Origin: Syntrophales bacterium
GTDB lineage: Bacteria; Desulfobacterota; Syntrophia; Syntrophales; UBA5619
Length of the DNA: 51,928 nucleotides
Assembly: GCA_030654195.1 (NCBI GenBank)
Contig: JAURXV010000153.1
Span: 1-51,928, forward strand
Direction: 5' to 3'
Of this stretch, positions 30,001 to 38,541 are shown one piece after another; positions within the stretch are counted from its first letter, which is position 1, and every line of letters starts with the position of its first letter. Both the position numbers and the translations under genes were made by a program. The notes under the pieces are model-generated. The model was given only the letters and a program-made list of their open reading frames with translations, was not told the DNA's origin and did not search any database.

Positions 30001-30549
30001 CTGGGGATGATCGTGACGGCGGATTCCTCCAACCTTGCCGCCAGGACCGATCGGGAAGCCATCATCCTGGCCGGAATCGTCAGCAGCATCCGTGAGGTGC
30101 AAACCAGGCGAAAAGAAACCATGGCATACGTAACCATTGAGGATTTAAAGGGATCAGCAACGATCATCTTTTTCCCTGAAATATACCAGGGCTGTTATGA
30201 TCTCCTGCATGGTGAAGAACCCCTTCTGGTAAAGGGAACCGTCGATATCGGGGAGGAGAGTGTCAAGGTCATTGCCGCGGAGGCAACGCTTCTGGCAAAA
30301 GCAGCCGATAAACCATATCACTCGGCCTATTTTACGATGGTCGTGAATCGATCCACCGCCGATGATATCGAGGCGCTCTGCCGATGCCTTCGAAAGCACG
30401 TCGGAAAACAGGATGGATATATCAAACTGGTTGAGGAGCGGTGCGAAACGGTGATCTACCTTGGGGAGGATATAAAACTGGACCTCAACCATCACCTGAA
30501 AAAAGAAGCCGAACGGATTCTGGGAATCGGTGCGATACAATTTATATAG
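27055..30549 (+). CDS. dnaE: DNA polymerase III subunit alpha, with palindrome-encoded insert
   Basis: DnaE is the replicative polymerase. The 1164 residues start with a PHP domain ([13 protein letters not shown]). The polymerase core includes [19 protein letters not shown] and the catalytic aspartates in [13 protein letters not shown]. Further on are the YQEQVMQIA and [24 protein letters not shown] segments, a helix-hairpin region and an OB domain. A complete 27-bp palindrome is read in frame at residues 325-334 ([10 protein letters not shown]), between the PHP domain and the palm, just before [12 protein letters not shown]. The frame stays open, and the rest of the protein looks functional. 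The ATG follows the guaB stop by one base, so translation is coupled. Confidence 0.96.
   Translation: [1164 protein letters not shown]
28029..28055. repeat. 27-bp GGGGACA palindrome inside dnaE (G centre)
   Basis: A perfect copy lies within the coding sequence and keeps the reading frame. It encodes GTPCGKVSP in the second frame of the element, so it is not the same peptide as in recG and pfk. The following bases are GG, as at most other genic copies. Confidence 0.95.
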
Positions 30550-30865
30550 TTCTGCTTTGAAATATCACGATAGGAATTGGAATATTGCAGATTGTCGCGA
30601 TCGGACTTACCGCAATGGTATATAAAGAATAACATGAAGATATTAAAAGTAAGTGATCGTTATTTCAGTATTATCGGTTCTGATTTGTCAAAGATCGTTT
30701 TCGCCTTTGCTCGTCTGAAAGAATAAGCCGAGATAAGGGGGGGCCATAGGTCCACTGTCTGTATTCACCGATGATAAAGTTTACATAACATATCTTATAG
30801 GTCATCACCGGAAACAAGGAATTGATGGCGGAGGAGCTCTACTTCGGTTGATGTAGAAAAATCTT
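30550..30865. other. Gap of 316 bp between dnaE and the dnaJ-like gene; one doubtful 30-codon ORF
   Basis: The gap separates two convergent genes. It is AT-richer than its surroundings. A 30-codon ORF (30634-30726, plus) starts MKILKVSDRYFSIIGSD and ends FARLKE, but has only a weak ribosome site. A run of seven G lies at about 30738-30744. I see no clear terminator, repeat or RNA gene. Confidence 0.5.
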
Positions 30866-31813
30866 TTAAATTCCGGCTTCGGCAAGTTTATGGATCAGTT
30901 GGAGCTGCTTGTCATTGATTTTTCGGGGAACGTCAATGCTGATCTTCACAAACTGGTCCCCTTTGGAAGAGTCGGAGTCTTTGAGACCGGGAACGCCATA
31001 GCCTTTCATCCGTATCTTCGTACCACCCTGCGTCCCGGCCGGGACCTTGATCCTCTTGATCGTACCGTCGATCGTCGGGACCTCGATGCTGTTCCCAAGA
31101 ACAGCCTGTGTGAAGGAGATCGATTTTTCGATGTAGATATCGTTTCCATCCCTGGCGAAGATCGGATGCGGGAGTACGGTGATGTTCAGATAGAGATCGC
31201 CGGAAGGGCCGCCTTGAATTCCGCCATATCCCTTGCCTGAAAGTCTCAGTTTCTTTCCTGTGCTGATCCCCGCTGGAATTTTCACGCTGATTTCATGGAC
31301 CTCATGATCCTGCTGATGGGCTAGCTTTTTCTCGATGCCGGATACAGATTCCTCGAGCGTTATCGATAGGTTGTAATGAAGATCTTCCCCTTTTTGCGGC
31401 GTTTCATAATGCGGCTGTCCCTGCCTGAAGAGCTCTGCGAACGGATCGCCGCCGGTTTGGAAGGTGAAACCGCCACGTCGGCCCGCACCCCGAAATCCCC
31501 GTTCATTCCCTCCCCTCCCTCCGAATCCGAAATCCCGAAGGATCTCATTGAGATCGAAGTTCCTGAAGATCTCCTCCTGGCTGTAGCGCCGGCTGAACTG
31601 ATCCGATCCGAAGCTTTCGTATTGCTTGCGTTTTTCAGGATTGCTCAACACGGCGTAGGCCTCGCTGATCTTCTTGAACTTCTCCTCCGCCTCGCGGTTT
31701 CCGGGGTTCCGGTCGGGGTGATACTTCAGGGCCAGCTTGCGATAGGCCTTCTTGATCGCCTCCGCATCGGCGTTTTTCTCAACACCCAGCGTTTTGTAGT
31801 AATCGTCTGCCAT
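30866..31813 (-). CDS. cbpA: DnaJ-type co-chaperone without zinc finger (CbpA-like)
   Basis: J-domain proteins stimulate the DnaK ATPase and deliver substrates. The J domain starts at [11 protein letters not shown] and contains HPD ([10 protein letters not shown]). A Gly/Phe-rich linker (about residues 92-125) and two C-terminal beta domains ([14 protein letters not shown] ... [20 protein letters not shown]) follow. The CxxCxGxG zinc repeats of true DnaJ are missing, which fits the CbpA/DnaJ class B group. ATG 31813 is chosen because GGTGGA lies seven bases upstream; a GTG four codons earlier overlaps that site. It is last in the recG-hom-apgM-thioesterase-TPR series. Confidence 0.92.
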   Translation of the reverse strand: MADDYYKTLGVEKNADAEAIKKAYRKLALKYHPDRNPGNREAEEKFKKISEAYAVLSNPEKRKQYESFGSDQFSRRYSQEEIFRNFDLNEILRDFGFGGRGGNERGFRGAGRRGGFTFQTGGDPFAELFRQGQPHYETPQKGEDLHYNLSITLEESVSGIEKKLAHQQDHEVHEISVKIPAGISTGKKLRLSGKGYGGIQGGPSGDLYLNITVLPHPIFARDGNDIYIEKSISFTQAVLGNSIEVPTIDGTIKRIKVPAGTQGGTKIRMKGYGVPGLKDSDSSKGDQFVKISIDVPRKINDKQLQLIHKLAEAGI

Positions 31814-31903
31814 GCTGTATTCCACCGACTTTCTTAGAAATTATTGATTTACAAATTTGCTCTCTCCGACACCCCTTTGACAGGCGCAGACGCTCCACCA
31901 CCA

Positions 31904-32581
31904 TCAGCCCAAAATAGCCAGCTTTCTTTTCAGATACAAGGTCATGAGCGGATCCATCGTCTTCTCCAGGGCCTTCCGGTAGAACTCAGCAGCCTTCACG
32001 GAATCGTTTTTCGCCTCATGGATCCTCGCGATGTTGCTGTAATTCAGCGCCTCGAAAGAGGGCGCGGTACGCGTTTTCATCGCCAGGTCATAGGATTCCA
32101 GCGCCTTGTTCAAATCGTTCTTCGCCTCCTGGCTGGCGCCAAGGCCGCTGTAAGCTAGGGTCATCAAATCGCTTTCAGCAGAGGTGTTCCTGAGAAAATC
32201 CTGATAAGCGCCGATTGCGGCATCGTATTCACGGCGACCAAAATAGAGGTTTCCGAGACGGTAATAAGCCGTGACGGCCGCCAGGCTCCGCGGGTACCGG
32301 GAGATGAGATCCTTGTATCCTTTGATTGCCGCCATGTCTCCGGCAGGAGAACCCGCTTTTGCAGCGGCTTCAAAAATCTGGTTGTATATCTTCCCCGCGC
32401 TGGTCTGGTAATAGATCCGGTAGAGGTACCAGCCGCCGGCCAGCAGAGCGATCAGAATGAAGATTCCTCCCCCGGCATAGATTCTTGTCCGGTGCTGTTC
32501 GATAAACGCCCGGACACGGAGAAATAAAAGCTGAAGCTTGTCCGGCTCGTTCAGTTCATGTTTATCCATTTTTGCTGCCAT
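31904..32581 (-). CDS. TPR-containing membrane protein (YfgM-like)
   Basis: The 225-residue protein has a cytoplasmic N-terminus of about 33 residues, one membrane helix at about 35-55 and a periplasmic region with tetratricopeptide repeats (AVTAYYRLGNLYFGRREYDAAI, TLAYSGLGASQEAKNDLNKALESYDLA and ALNYSNIARIHEAKNDSVKAAEFYRKAL). The topology matches YfgM-type ancillary translocon chaperones, but the resemblance is general. It starts eight bases after the thioesterase stop, so it is in the same operon. A more specific function is not evident. Confidence 0.85.
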   Translation of the reverse strand: MAAKMDKHELNEPDKLQLLFLRVRAFIEQHRTRIYAGGGIFILIALLAGGWYLYRIYYQTSAGKIYNQIFEAAAKAGSPAGDMAAIKGYKDLISRYPRSLAAVTAYYRLGNLYFGRREYDAAIGAYQDFLRNTSAESDLMTLAYSGLGASQEAKNDLNKALESYDLAMKTRTAPSFEALNYSNIARIHEAKNDSVKAAEFYRKALEKTMDPLMTLYLKRKLAILG

Positions 32582-32589
32582 GGTTTTCC

Positions 32590-33012
32590 CTATTCTCCTT
32601 TAAAGTTGGGATAAAATGAGCGGGTTTTATCCGCAATGACGGCCGGGATGCGAATGATTTTCCCGGCCCGGTCCGTGCAGGCATGAACCGTATACCCCTC
32701 TGTAAGCAGTTTTTCGCGTTTTTCATCCCAGATGAGGTACGCGAATTTCATGCTGGCCCGCTTCAGATAAGCAATCTCCGTTTCAACGAAAATCAGATCA
32801 TCGTAATGCGTCGGAAGAAGATAATGACAATAGACCTGCGTCAGCGGCAGATTGAACCCGGCCGCCTCCACCTCCGTGTAGAGGATTCCCATATCCCGGA
32901 AGAGTTCGGTCCGTCCGACCTCGAACCAGCGGATATAATTGGTGTGATAGACGATGCCCATGGCATCGGTATCTGCATAGATGGCGCGGATCTTAACGGG
33001 TGATCTGTTCAA
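32590..33012 (-). CDS. ybgC: YbgC/FadM-family acyl-CoA thioesterase
   Basis: This 140-residue hotdog-fold thioesterase carries the family signature YADTDAMGIVYHTNYIRWFEVGR, where the Asp in the YADTDAMG stretch is catalytic. It hydrolyses acyl-CoA thioesters; in proteobacteria YbgC often sits with tol-pal, which is not the case here. The start overlaps the end of apgM by 20 bases, indicating coupled translation. Chain-length preference cannot be read from the sequence. Confidence 0.92.
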   Translation of the reverse strand: MNRSPVKIRAIYADTDAMGIVYHTNYIRWFEVGRTELFRDMGILYTEVEAAGFNLPLTQVYCHYLLPTHYDDLIFVETEIAYLKRASMKFAYLIWDEKREKLLTEGYTVHACTDRAGKIIRIPAVIADKTRSFYPNFKGE

Positions 33013-34222
33013 ACAATCGCCTCCCGTTGCCGATAAAATTCTCCATGAAGCGATGTCCGGGAGAAATCATATTGCCCGACTTTTTTGCCTCGTTCTCCCC
33101 GAAAGCCACTCCCCGGGCCTGATTTTCGCTGTCTTGGGAAAAGAGGGCGGCAATCGGACTTGGGTCAGCGGCATGCGTTCTCAGGCGTATCGGTGTCGGA
33201 TGGTCGCTCAAAACTGCCACACGGAACTCTCCGAACTGGGGAATCCCGCGCAGAACCGTCCCGACCACTTTTTCGTCGAAATCCTCGATGGCCTTGATTT
33301 TCCCCTGCAGGTTGCCTTCATGGCCCATCTCATCGGGGGCCTCGACATGGATGAAGACCAGATCAAGCTCACGAAGGGCCGAAAGGGCTTTTTCCGCTTT
33401 GCCGATATAATTGGTATCCGTGTATCCGGTGGCGCCGTTGACCGACAAGACCTCCAGACCGGCATAAACCCCGATGCCGTTCAACAGATCCACCGCGGAG
33501 ATCATACCGCCGCGGATCTGAAATCGCTCCGTAATCTTCTGTAGCCGCGGCGCCCTCCCCTGCCCCCAGAGCCAGATGGCGGTCGCGGGCTTAAGCCCCC
33601 GATCTCGCCTATCCCGGTTCACCGAATGGTTCGCGAGAAAATCACGGGAGAGCTGCATCAGGCGTCTGATCGTATCTGCGCCCTCTCCCTGTGGAAGATA
33701 GGGCCCGGTGATCTTCCCGGTAATATCATGAGGCGGCGTAGCCGCAATGCCGACCTCTCCCCCCTTCCAGACCAACAGATGCCGGTAGCTGACGCCCGGA
33801 TAAAAAATGAACGTCTCCGACCCGATCGCCTTGCCTAAGTCGACAACCATTTGCCTGGCTTCGACGGAAGAGATGTGACCGGCCGTAAAATCCTCCATGA
33901 CCGGATCCGCGTCGTCGCTGAGCGTCACGAGATTGCAGCGGAAAGCGATATCTTCCGACGCGAGAATGATCCCCATGCTGGCCGCTTCGAGCGGTCCCCT
34001 GCCGGTATAGCAGAACCTGGGGTCGTAACCGAGGACGGCGAGATTTGCGACATCGCTACCCGGCGAAAGGCCGGGAGCGATCGTATCGATCAGTCCCAGG
34101 GTTCCCTTCGAGGCCATCCGGTCCATATGGAGGGTGCGGGCATATTGCAGCGGGGTCTTGCCTCCCAAGTCGGCAAGCGGTTCGTCCGCCATTCCGTCGC
34201 CCAGCAGGATCACGTATTTCAT
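32993..34222 (-). CDS. apgM: Cofactor-independent phosphoglycerate mutase (ApgM type)
   Basis: This enzyme of the alkaline phosphatase superfamily interconverts 3- and 2-phosphoglycerate in glycolysis. The 409-residue protein begins MKYVILLGDGMADEP, with the metal-binding DGMAD, and includes the phosphoserine region PGSDVANLAVLGYDP and the late metal motif HVEAPDEMGHEG, followed by SDHPTP. The type is the archaeal-style ApgM, common in Desulfobacterota, rather than GpmI. It lies 126 bases after hom and overlaps the thioesterase gene. Confidence 0.94.
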   Translation of the reverse strand: MKYVILLGDGMADEPLADLGGKTPLQYARTLHMDRMASKGTLGLIDTIAPGLSPGSDVANLAVLGYDPRFCYTGRGPLEAASMGIILASEDIAFRCNLVTLSDDADPVMEDFTAGHISSVEARQMVVDLGKAIGSETFIFYPGVSYRHLLVWKGGEVGIAATPPHDITGKITGPYLPQGEGADTIRRLMQLSRDFLANHSVNRDRRDRGLKPATAIWLWGQGRAPRLQKITERFQIRGGMISAVDLLNGIGVYAGLEVLSVNGATGYTDTNYIGKAEKALSALRELDLVFIHVEAPDEMGHEGNLQGKIKAIEDFDEKVVGTVLRGIPQFGEFRVAVLSDHPTPIRLRTHAADPSPIAALFSQDSENQARGVAFGENEAKKSGNMISPGHRFMENFIGNGRRLFEQITR

Positions 34223-34348
34223 CAGCGTGTAATCCTCATAATAAAATAGATCCGCCGCAACTCTTCCTCCGCAAAGGCGGGCAAAGGTGAATGCATAACG
34301 CAGCTGCAGCCGGCCCTTGTGAAAGCAGCGGGATTGATTGCGGAACGG

Positions 34349-35668
34349 TTAGAGATTGTCGTCCTCGATTCGTATCAGCATGGTTTTCCCCATCACGATA
34401 TCGAGACGGTCGATATCCTCCAGGGCCTTCCGGACATCCCTTTCCCTGGCCTTATAGGTGGTCATCACGATTGGAACGCCCCCCCCCTGCGTCTGCATTC
34501 GCCCCTTCTGGATGACGGTGGCGATGCTGATATCGTTGGCGCCCAGGATGCCGGAGATCCTTGAAAGTACGCCGGGGAGATCGGCGACGGTGAAACGGAA
34601 ATAGTAGTTCGTCCGGATCTGGTCAAAAGGCATCAGTTGAATCTTTTCAATGGTTTCTTCGTCAAGAACCCGAGGGGGGACGCGACCGGCAATCCCTTTT
34701 CGTATATCGCGGGCGATATCGACGATGTCGCTGACGACGGCACTGGCCGTCGGCATCATGCCTGCGCCCTGACCATAGAGAAATACCGAGCCGGATGCGT
34801 CTCCGACAATGTGAAAGGCGTTGAAATTGCTGTTGACATTGGCGAGGAGGTGATCGAAGGGAATCATCGTCGGGTGAAGCCTTGCCTCGATCTCTGTCTC
34901 TCTGCGGATCGCTATGGCCAGCAGCTTGATACGGTAACCGAGTTCCCTGGCAAACGCGATATCCTGTTCACCGATTCGGGAGATCCCCTCCCGGTACAGA
35001 TCGTCCAGATGAACCTTTTTCCCGTAGCAGAGGGAGAGGAGGATCGCCAGTTTGTGGGCGGCGTCGACCCCCTCGACGTCATAAACGGGATCGGACTCGG
35101 CAAATCCCAGGTTCTGCGCCTCCTTCAGAACCGTCTCAAAGGACCCGCCTTCATCCGTCATCTTGCTCAGGATGAAATTGGATGTTCCGTTTACGATCGC
35201 GGAGATGGACTGGATCCGGTTGGCGATGAGACTTTCCTTGATCGCCTTAATGACCGGTATCGTCCCGCCGACGCTGGCCTCAAAGCCGATATTGACCCCG
35301 TGTTGTACTGCGCACCGGAAAATCTCATCTCCATGCGTTGCCAGCAGGGCCTTGTTCGCCGTAACAACGTGCTTCCCCTGGCTCATGGCGGTCAGGATAA
35401 AGGTCCGGGCCGGTTCGTAGCCGCCCATGAGTTCGATGACAATTTCAATCCCCGGATCATTGAGGATATCGGCGGCGTCGGTCGTGAAAAGCGAATCATC
35501 CACCGTGATCTCCCGGGATCTTCGGATATCGATATCCGCAATTCTCTGCAGTCGGATCTCCGCACCGAGGCGCCCGGCGATGATGTCGCCATTCTTCCGC
35601 AGAAGTTTGATGACCCCCGTGCCGATAGTTCCAAATCCGATAAGCCCTATGGATATAACTTTTTTCAT
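34349..35668 (-). CDS. hom: Homoserine dehydrogenase
   Basis: Hom reduces aspartate semialdehyde to homoserine, the branch to threonine and methionine. The 439 residues contain the NAD(P) motif GFGTIGTGV at the N-terminus, the ANKALLATHG and GTSNFILSKM segments, the catalytic region with EGVDAAHKLAILLSLCYG, and a C-terminal ACT domain from about residue 350 (YYFRFTVADLPGVLSRISGILG) for feedback control, usually by threonine. It has the usual monofunctional length. It lies between recG and apgM on the same strand. Confidence 0.97.
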   Translation of the reverse strand: MKKVISIGLIGFGTIGTGVIKLLRKNGDIIAGRLGAEIRLQRIADIDIRRSREITVDDSLFTTDAADILNDPGIEIVIELMGGYEPARTFILTAMSQGKHVVTANKALLATHGDEIFRCAVQHGVNIGFEASVGGTIPVIKAIKESLIANRIQSISAIVNGTSNFILSKMTDEGGSFETVLKEAQNLGFAESDPVYDVEGVDAAHKLAILLSLCYGKKVHLDDLYREGISRIGEQDIAFARELGYRIKLLAIAIRRETEIEARLHPTMIPFDHLLANVNSNFNAFHIVGDASGSVFLYGQGAGMMPTASAVVSDIVDIARDIRKGIAGRVPPRVLDEETIEKIQLMPFDQIRTNYYFRFTVADLPGVLSRISGILGANDISIATVIQKGRMQTQGGGVPIVMTTYKARERDVRKALEDIDRLDIVMGKTMLIRIEDDNL

Positions 35669-35770
35669 GGTCTTGTTCCCGGTGACCTGTTCAATAGCAT
35701 TCGCGACAGAGTTTAAAAACGATCACTTCTCTATATCAATTTGTCCCCTTTTGTCAAAAGAATTCATCCG

Positions 35771-38266
35771 TCATCCGGTCTTGGCCATCGCCAGCCTGCC
35801 TCTCCAGCGGTGGAGCAACACTTCCCGGAGTGCGAGATGGTCGGGGTTTTCCAGCAGCGGATCATCCTCCACGAGGGTGAAGGCATCTGCCCTGGCCTCG
35901 CCAAGAATGCGGCCGTCGCGAACGACGCTGGCGATCCGGAAGTCGGGCAGGCCCGATTGCCGGGTCCCCATGAATTCCCCGGGACCGCGGATGGCCAGAT
36001 CCTCTTCGGCGATCCGGAAGCCATCGTTGGTCTGTTCCATGATCCGGAGCCGCTTGCGCGCAATGGGGACACCTTGCGGCAAGGTGTCCCCGCCACGATG
36101 CGGCATGGTGTCCCCGGTCAGCAGGATGCAGAAGGAGGGGGTGTCACCTCGCCCTACCCTTCCCCGCAACTGATGGAGTTGCGAAAGGCCGAAACGTTCT
36201 GCATGTTCGATCACCATCAACGACGCCTCGGGGATGTCGATACCAACCTCGATGACCGTGGTTGAGACAAGAATGTTGATCATTTTATTGCTGAAGTCGT
36301 TCATGACCCTCTCCTTTTCTTTTCCCTTCATCCGGCCGTGGACGAGACCGACACGGCAGTCCGGAAAGATCTCGTTCCGGAGATGCTCCGCCATGCGCGT
36401 CGCATCCTTGAGGTCCAGATTTTCCGACGCTTCGACGAGCGGATAGACAATGAAGACCTGATTTCCTTTTTCCACCTCCCGGTGGATGATCTCGTAGACG
36501 CGGGTCCTCTGGGCCTCGGAAAACACCTTCGTCCGGACGGGTTTTTTGCCCGGGGGCATCTCATCGATCACGGAGACGTCGAGGTCCCCGTAAACCGTCA
36601 TGGCCAGGGTTCGCGGAATCGGGGTGGCGGTCATGACGAGTACATCCGGGACCGGTCCCTTTTTCCGCAGCGCCGCCCGCTGAACAACACCGAAGCGGTG
36701 CTGCTCGTCGATCACCACGAGTCCCAAACTGTGGAAGGCAACCCCTTCCTGGATCAGGGCATGGGTTCCGACGACCAGATCGATTCCGCCGTTCTGAATT
36801 CGGTTCAGAAGTTCCCTTTTGTCTGTCGTCTTTATCCCCCCCGTCAGGAGTTCGATTCTGAGCCCCAGTTGTTCCGCCCAGACCCTCAGATTCCGGTAGT
36901 GCTGTTCCGCCAGGATCTCCGTCGGCGCCATGATCGCCGCCTGATGACCATTCTCACAGGCGGTGACCATAGCCGCCATGGCCACCGCCGTTTTTCCGCA
37001 ACCGACATCCCCCTGCAGCAGGCGGCTCATGCACCGGATCGACGCCATGTCCTGTTCGATTTCCGAGATGACGCGCTGCTGGGCGGCGGTCAGTGTAAAG
37101 GGAAGCAATCCGTAGAATCTCCGAACCATTTCCCCATTTGTCCGAAAGGGAATCCCCTGTTCGAGGACCTCCCCCCTCTTTCTTAAGGCCATGCCGAGCT
37201 GGAAAAAAAAGAATTCATCGTAGATCAGCCTCCGGTGGGCGTCCGAACGCATCTCCAGATAGAGGTCCATCTTCTGATCGTTCCCGGGAAAATGGACCTG
37301 ACGGACGGCCTCCCGGATCTCAATGAGACCCCGCTTCCGGCAGATCTCATCGGGTATGGGGCTCTGTACGAGATGGGCAAAATCGCGGACCACCTTCCAC
37401 AGGATCCGTCGCAGTGTTTTCTGATGCAGCCCTTCCGTTTCCGAATAGACGGGGACGATTCTCTTGAAATGGAGGAGCTGGTCATCCTGGTCATTGAGGA
37501 TCTCAAAATCGGGATGGATCATTTCCCTGTCGAAGGGGAATCCGGTGATCTCCCCGGCGAGGATGACCCGCGCCTCCGGTTTGAAGGCGCCCCTCAGGAA
37601 GGCCTCGCGTCCCTTGAACCACTTGGCCTTGAGGATTCCGGAGCCGTCATTGACGATCACCTCAAAGATTCTTCTTCGCCCGTAGAAACGGGAATCCGCC
37701 CGTGTTATTCGGCCCACGACGGTCTGCCGGATCCCGGGAACCGTTTCCGCGATCCGGGAAATCGTCCGACGATCCTCGTACCGTCGTGGAAGAAAATAGA
37801 GCAGCTCCTCGATGGTGGAGAGGTTTTTTCGGGCGAGCAGCGCGGCGATCCGGGGACCGACCCCCTGGATGAATTGGATCGATCGGGAAAGGAGATCCGG
37901 GGCATTCCCCTCCGTACGCGGCCCCGTCGTTTGTCCGCTATTCCTTGCTGTTGTTGGTGCGTCATGCAAGATGGTTTTCAGTTCGGATAGATGACCATTC
38001 GCACGGGCAAGCCTATCCTTCTTTCTTTCCGGCGTCAGGGCGTCGTATCCGTCGAAAAGCTCCAGCAGCATTGCCAAAAGCCTGTCGAGTTCATTCTGCC
38101 GCGGCGATCGGTCTCCATCACGCCGGATTCCCGCCTCCATCTGCCGCAAGAGTGAGGTCATGACTGTCCCCAGATTCTTAATCAGGGAGATGCGGTTATA
38201 GGAGTCACCCGATGCAAAGGCCAGCGGAGACTCGATTCTTTCCATGATATTATCCAGGGATTCCAT
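35771..38266 (-). CDS. recG: ATP-dependent DNA helicase RecG, with palindrome-encoded insert
   Basis: RecG remodels stalled replication forks and Holliday junctions. The 831 residues include a long N-terminal extension of about 120 residues, a helix-hairpin segment IQFIQGVGPRIAALLA, the OB wedge domain, Walker A GDVGCGKT, the DEQH box and the motif VI region QLHQLRGRVGRGD. Residues 718-734 ([16 protein letters not shown] region) are encoded by one complete palindrome and one partial sister copy, 51 bases in all, between the LLTGD strand and the ARKRLRIMEQTNDGF helix. The frame is kept, and the following TRG-type region GPGEFMGTRQSG is intact. It is divergent from purM. Confidence 0.95.
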   Translation of the reverse strand: MESLDNIMERIESPLAFASGDSYNRISLIKNLGTVMTSLLRQMEAGIRRDGDRSPRQNELDRLLAMLLELFDGYDALTPERKKDRLARANGHLSELKTILHDAPTTARNSGQTTGPRTEGNAPDLLSRSIQFIQGVGPRIAALLARKNLSTIEELLYFLPRRYEDRRTISRIAETVPGIRQTVVGRITRADSRFYGRRRIFEVIVNDGSGILKAKWFKGREAFLRGAFKPEARVILAGEITGFPFDREMIHPDFEILNDQDDQLLHFKRIVPVYSETEGLHQKTLRRILWKVVRDFAHLVQSPIPDEICRKRGLIEIREAVRQVHFPGNDQKMDLYLEMRSDAHRRLIYDEFFFFQLGMALRKRGEVLEQGIPFRTNGEMVRRFYGLLPFTLTAAQQRVISEIEQDMASIRCMSRLLQGDVGCGKTAVAMAAMVTACENGHQAAIMAPTEILAEQHYRNLRVWAEQLGLRIELLTGGIKTTDKRELLNRIQNGGIDLVVGTHALIQEGVAFHSLGLVVIDEQHRFGVVQRAALRKKGPVPDVLVMTATPIPRTLAMTVYGDLDVSVIDEMPPGKKPVRTKVFSEAQRTRVYEIIHREVEKGNQVFIVYPLVEASENLDLKDATRMAEHLRNEIFPDCRVGLVHGRMKGKEKERVMNDFSNKMINILVSTTVIEVGIDIPEASLMVIEHAERFGLSQLHQLRGRVGRGDTPSFCILLTGDTMPHRGGDTLPQGVPIARKRLRIMEQTNDGFRIAEEDLAIRGPGEFMGTRQSGLPDFRIASVVRDGRILGEARADAFTLVEDDPLLENPDHLALREVLLHRWRGRLAMAKTG
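36065..36115. repeat. Compound palindrome insert in recG: one full 27-bp copy plus one partial sister copy
   Basis: A perfect 27-bp copy (36065-36091, G centre on plus) is followed after two bases by a partial unit, CACGATGC-G-GCATGGTGTCCCC (36094-36115). The partial unit belongs to the CACGATGC sister type seen in the 40316 array and lacks its outer left end. The total of 51 bases is a multiple of three, and the recG frame is kept. Confidence 0.92.
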
Positions 38267-38478
38267 GCTGCGTCCTATCCGGGTATCGAGAGTAATCTTA
38301 TAATGATATCATGTACAAAGATGTATTCTTAGTTAACAGATATCCTTTTTTTTCGCAAGGAAAGAATTGACTTCCAACGGAATTTACGTTAGGAGGAAGG
38401 CGTTTCTTTGCAGGGATCGGCAGCGCTTCGGATATTCGATTGTTATTTTCCTTCACCGTTCAAGGGTTTTAAGTTGTT

Positions 38479-38505
38479 GGGGACACCTTGCGGCAAGGTG
38501 TCCCC
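38479..38505. repeat. 27-bp GGGGACA palindrome in purM leader (G centre)
   Basis: The perfect copy ends 36 bases ahead of the purM start codon, inside what should be its 5' untranslated leader. It leaves the GGAG ribosome site at 38533 outside the hairpin. An open frame runs through it into purM, which can mislead start calling. Confidence 0.95.
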
Positions 38506-38541
38506 GGCCTGGACGCGGCGAAACCCATTTTTGGAGTTCAC

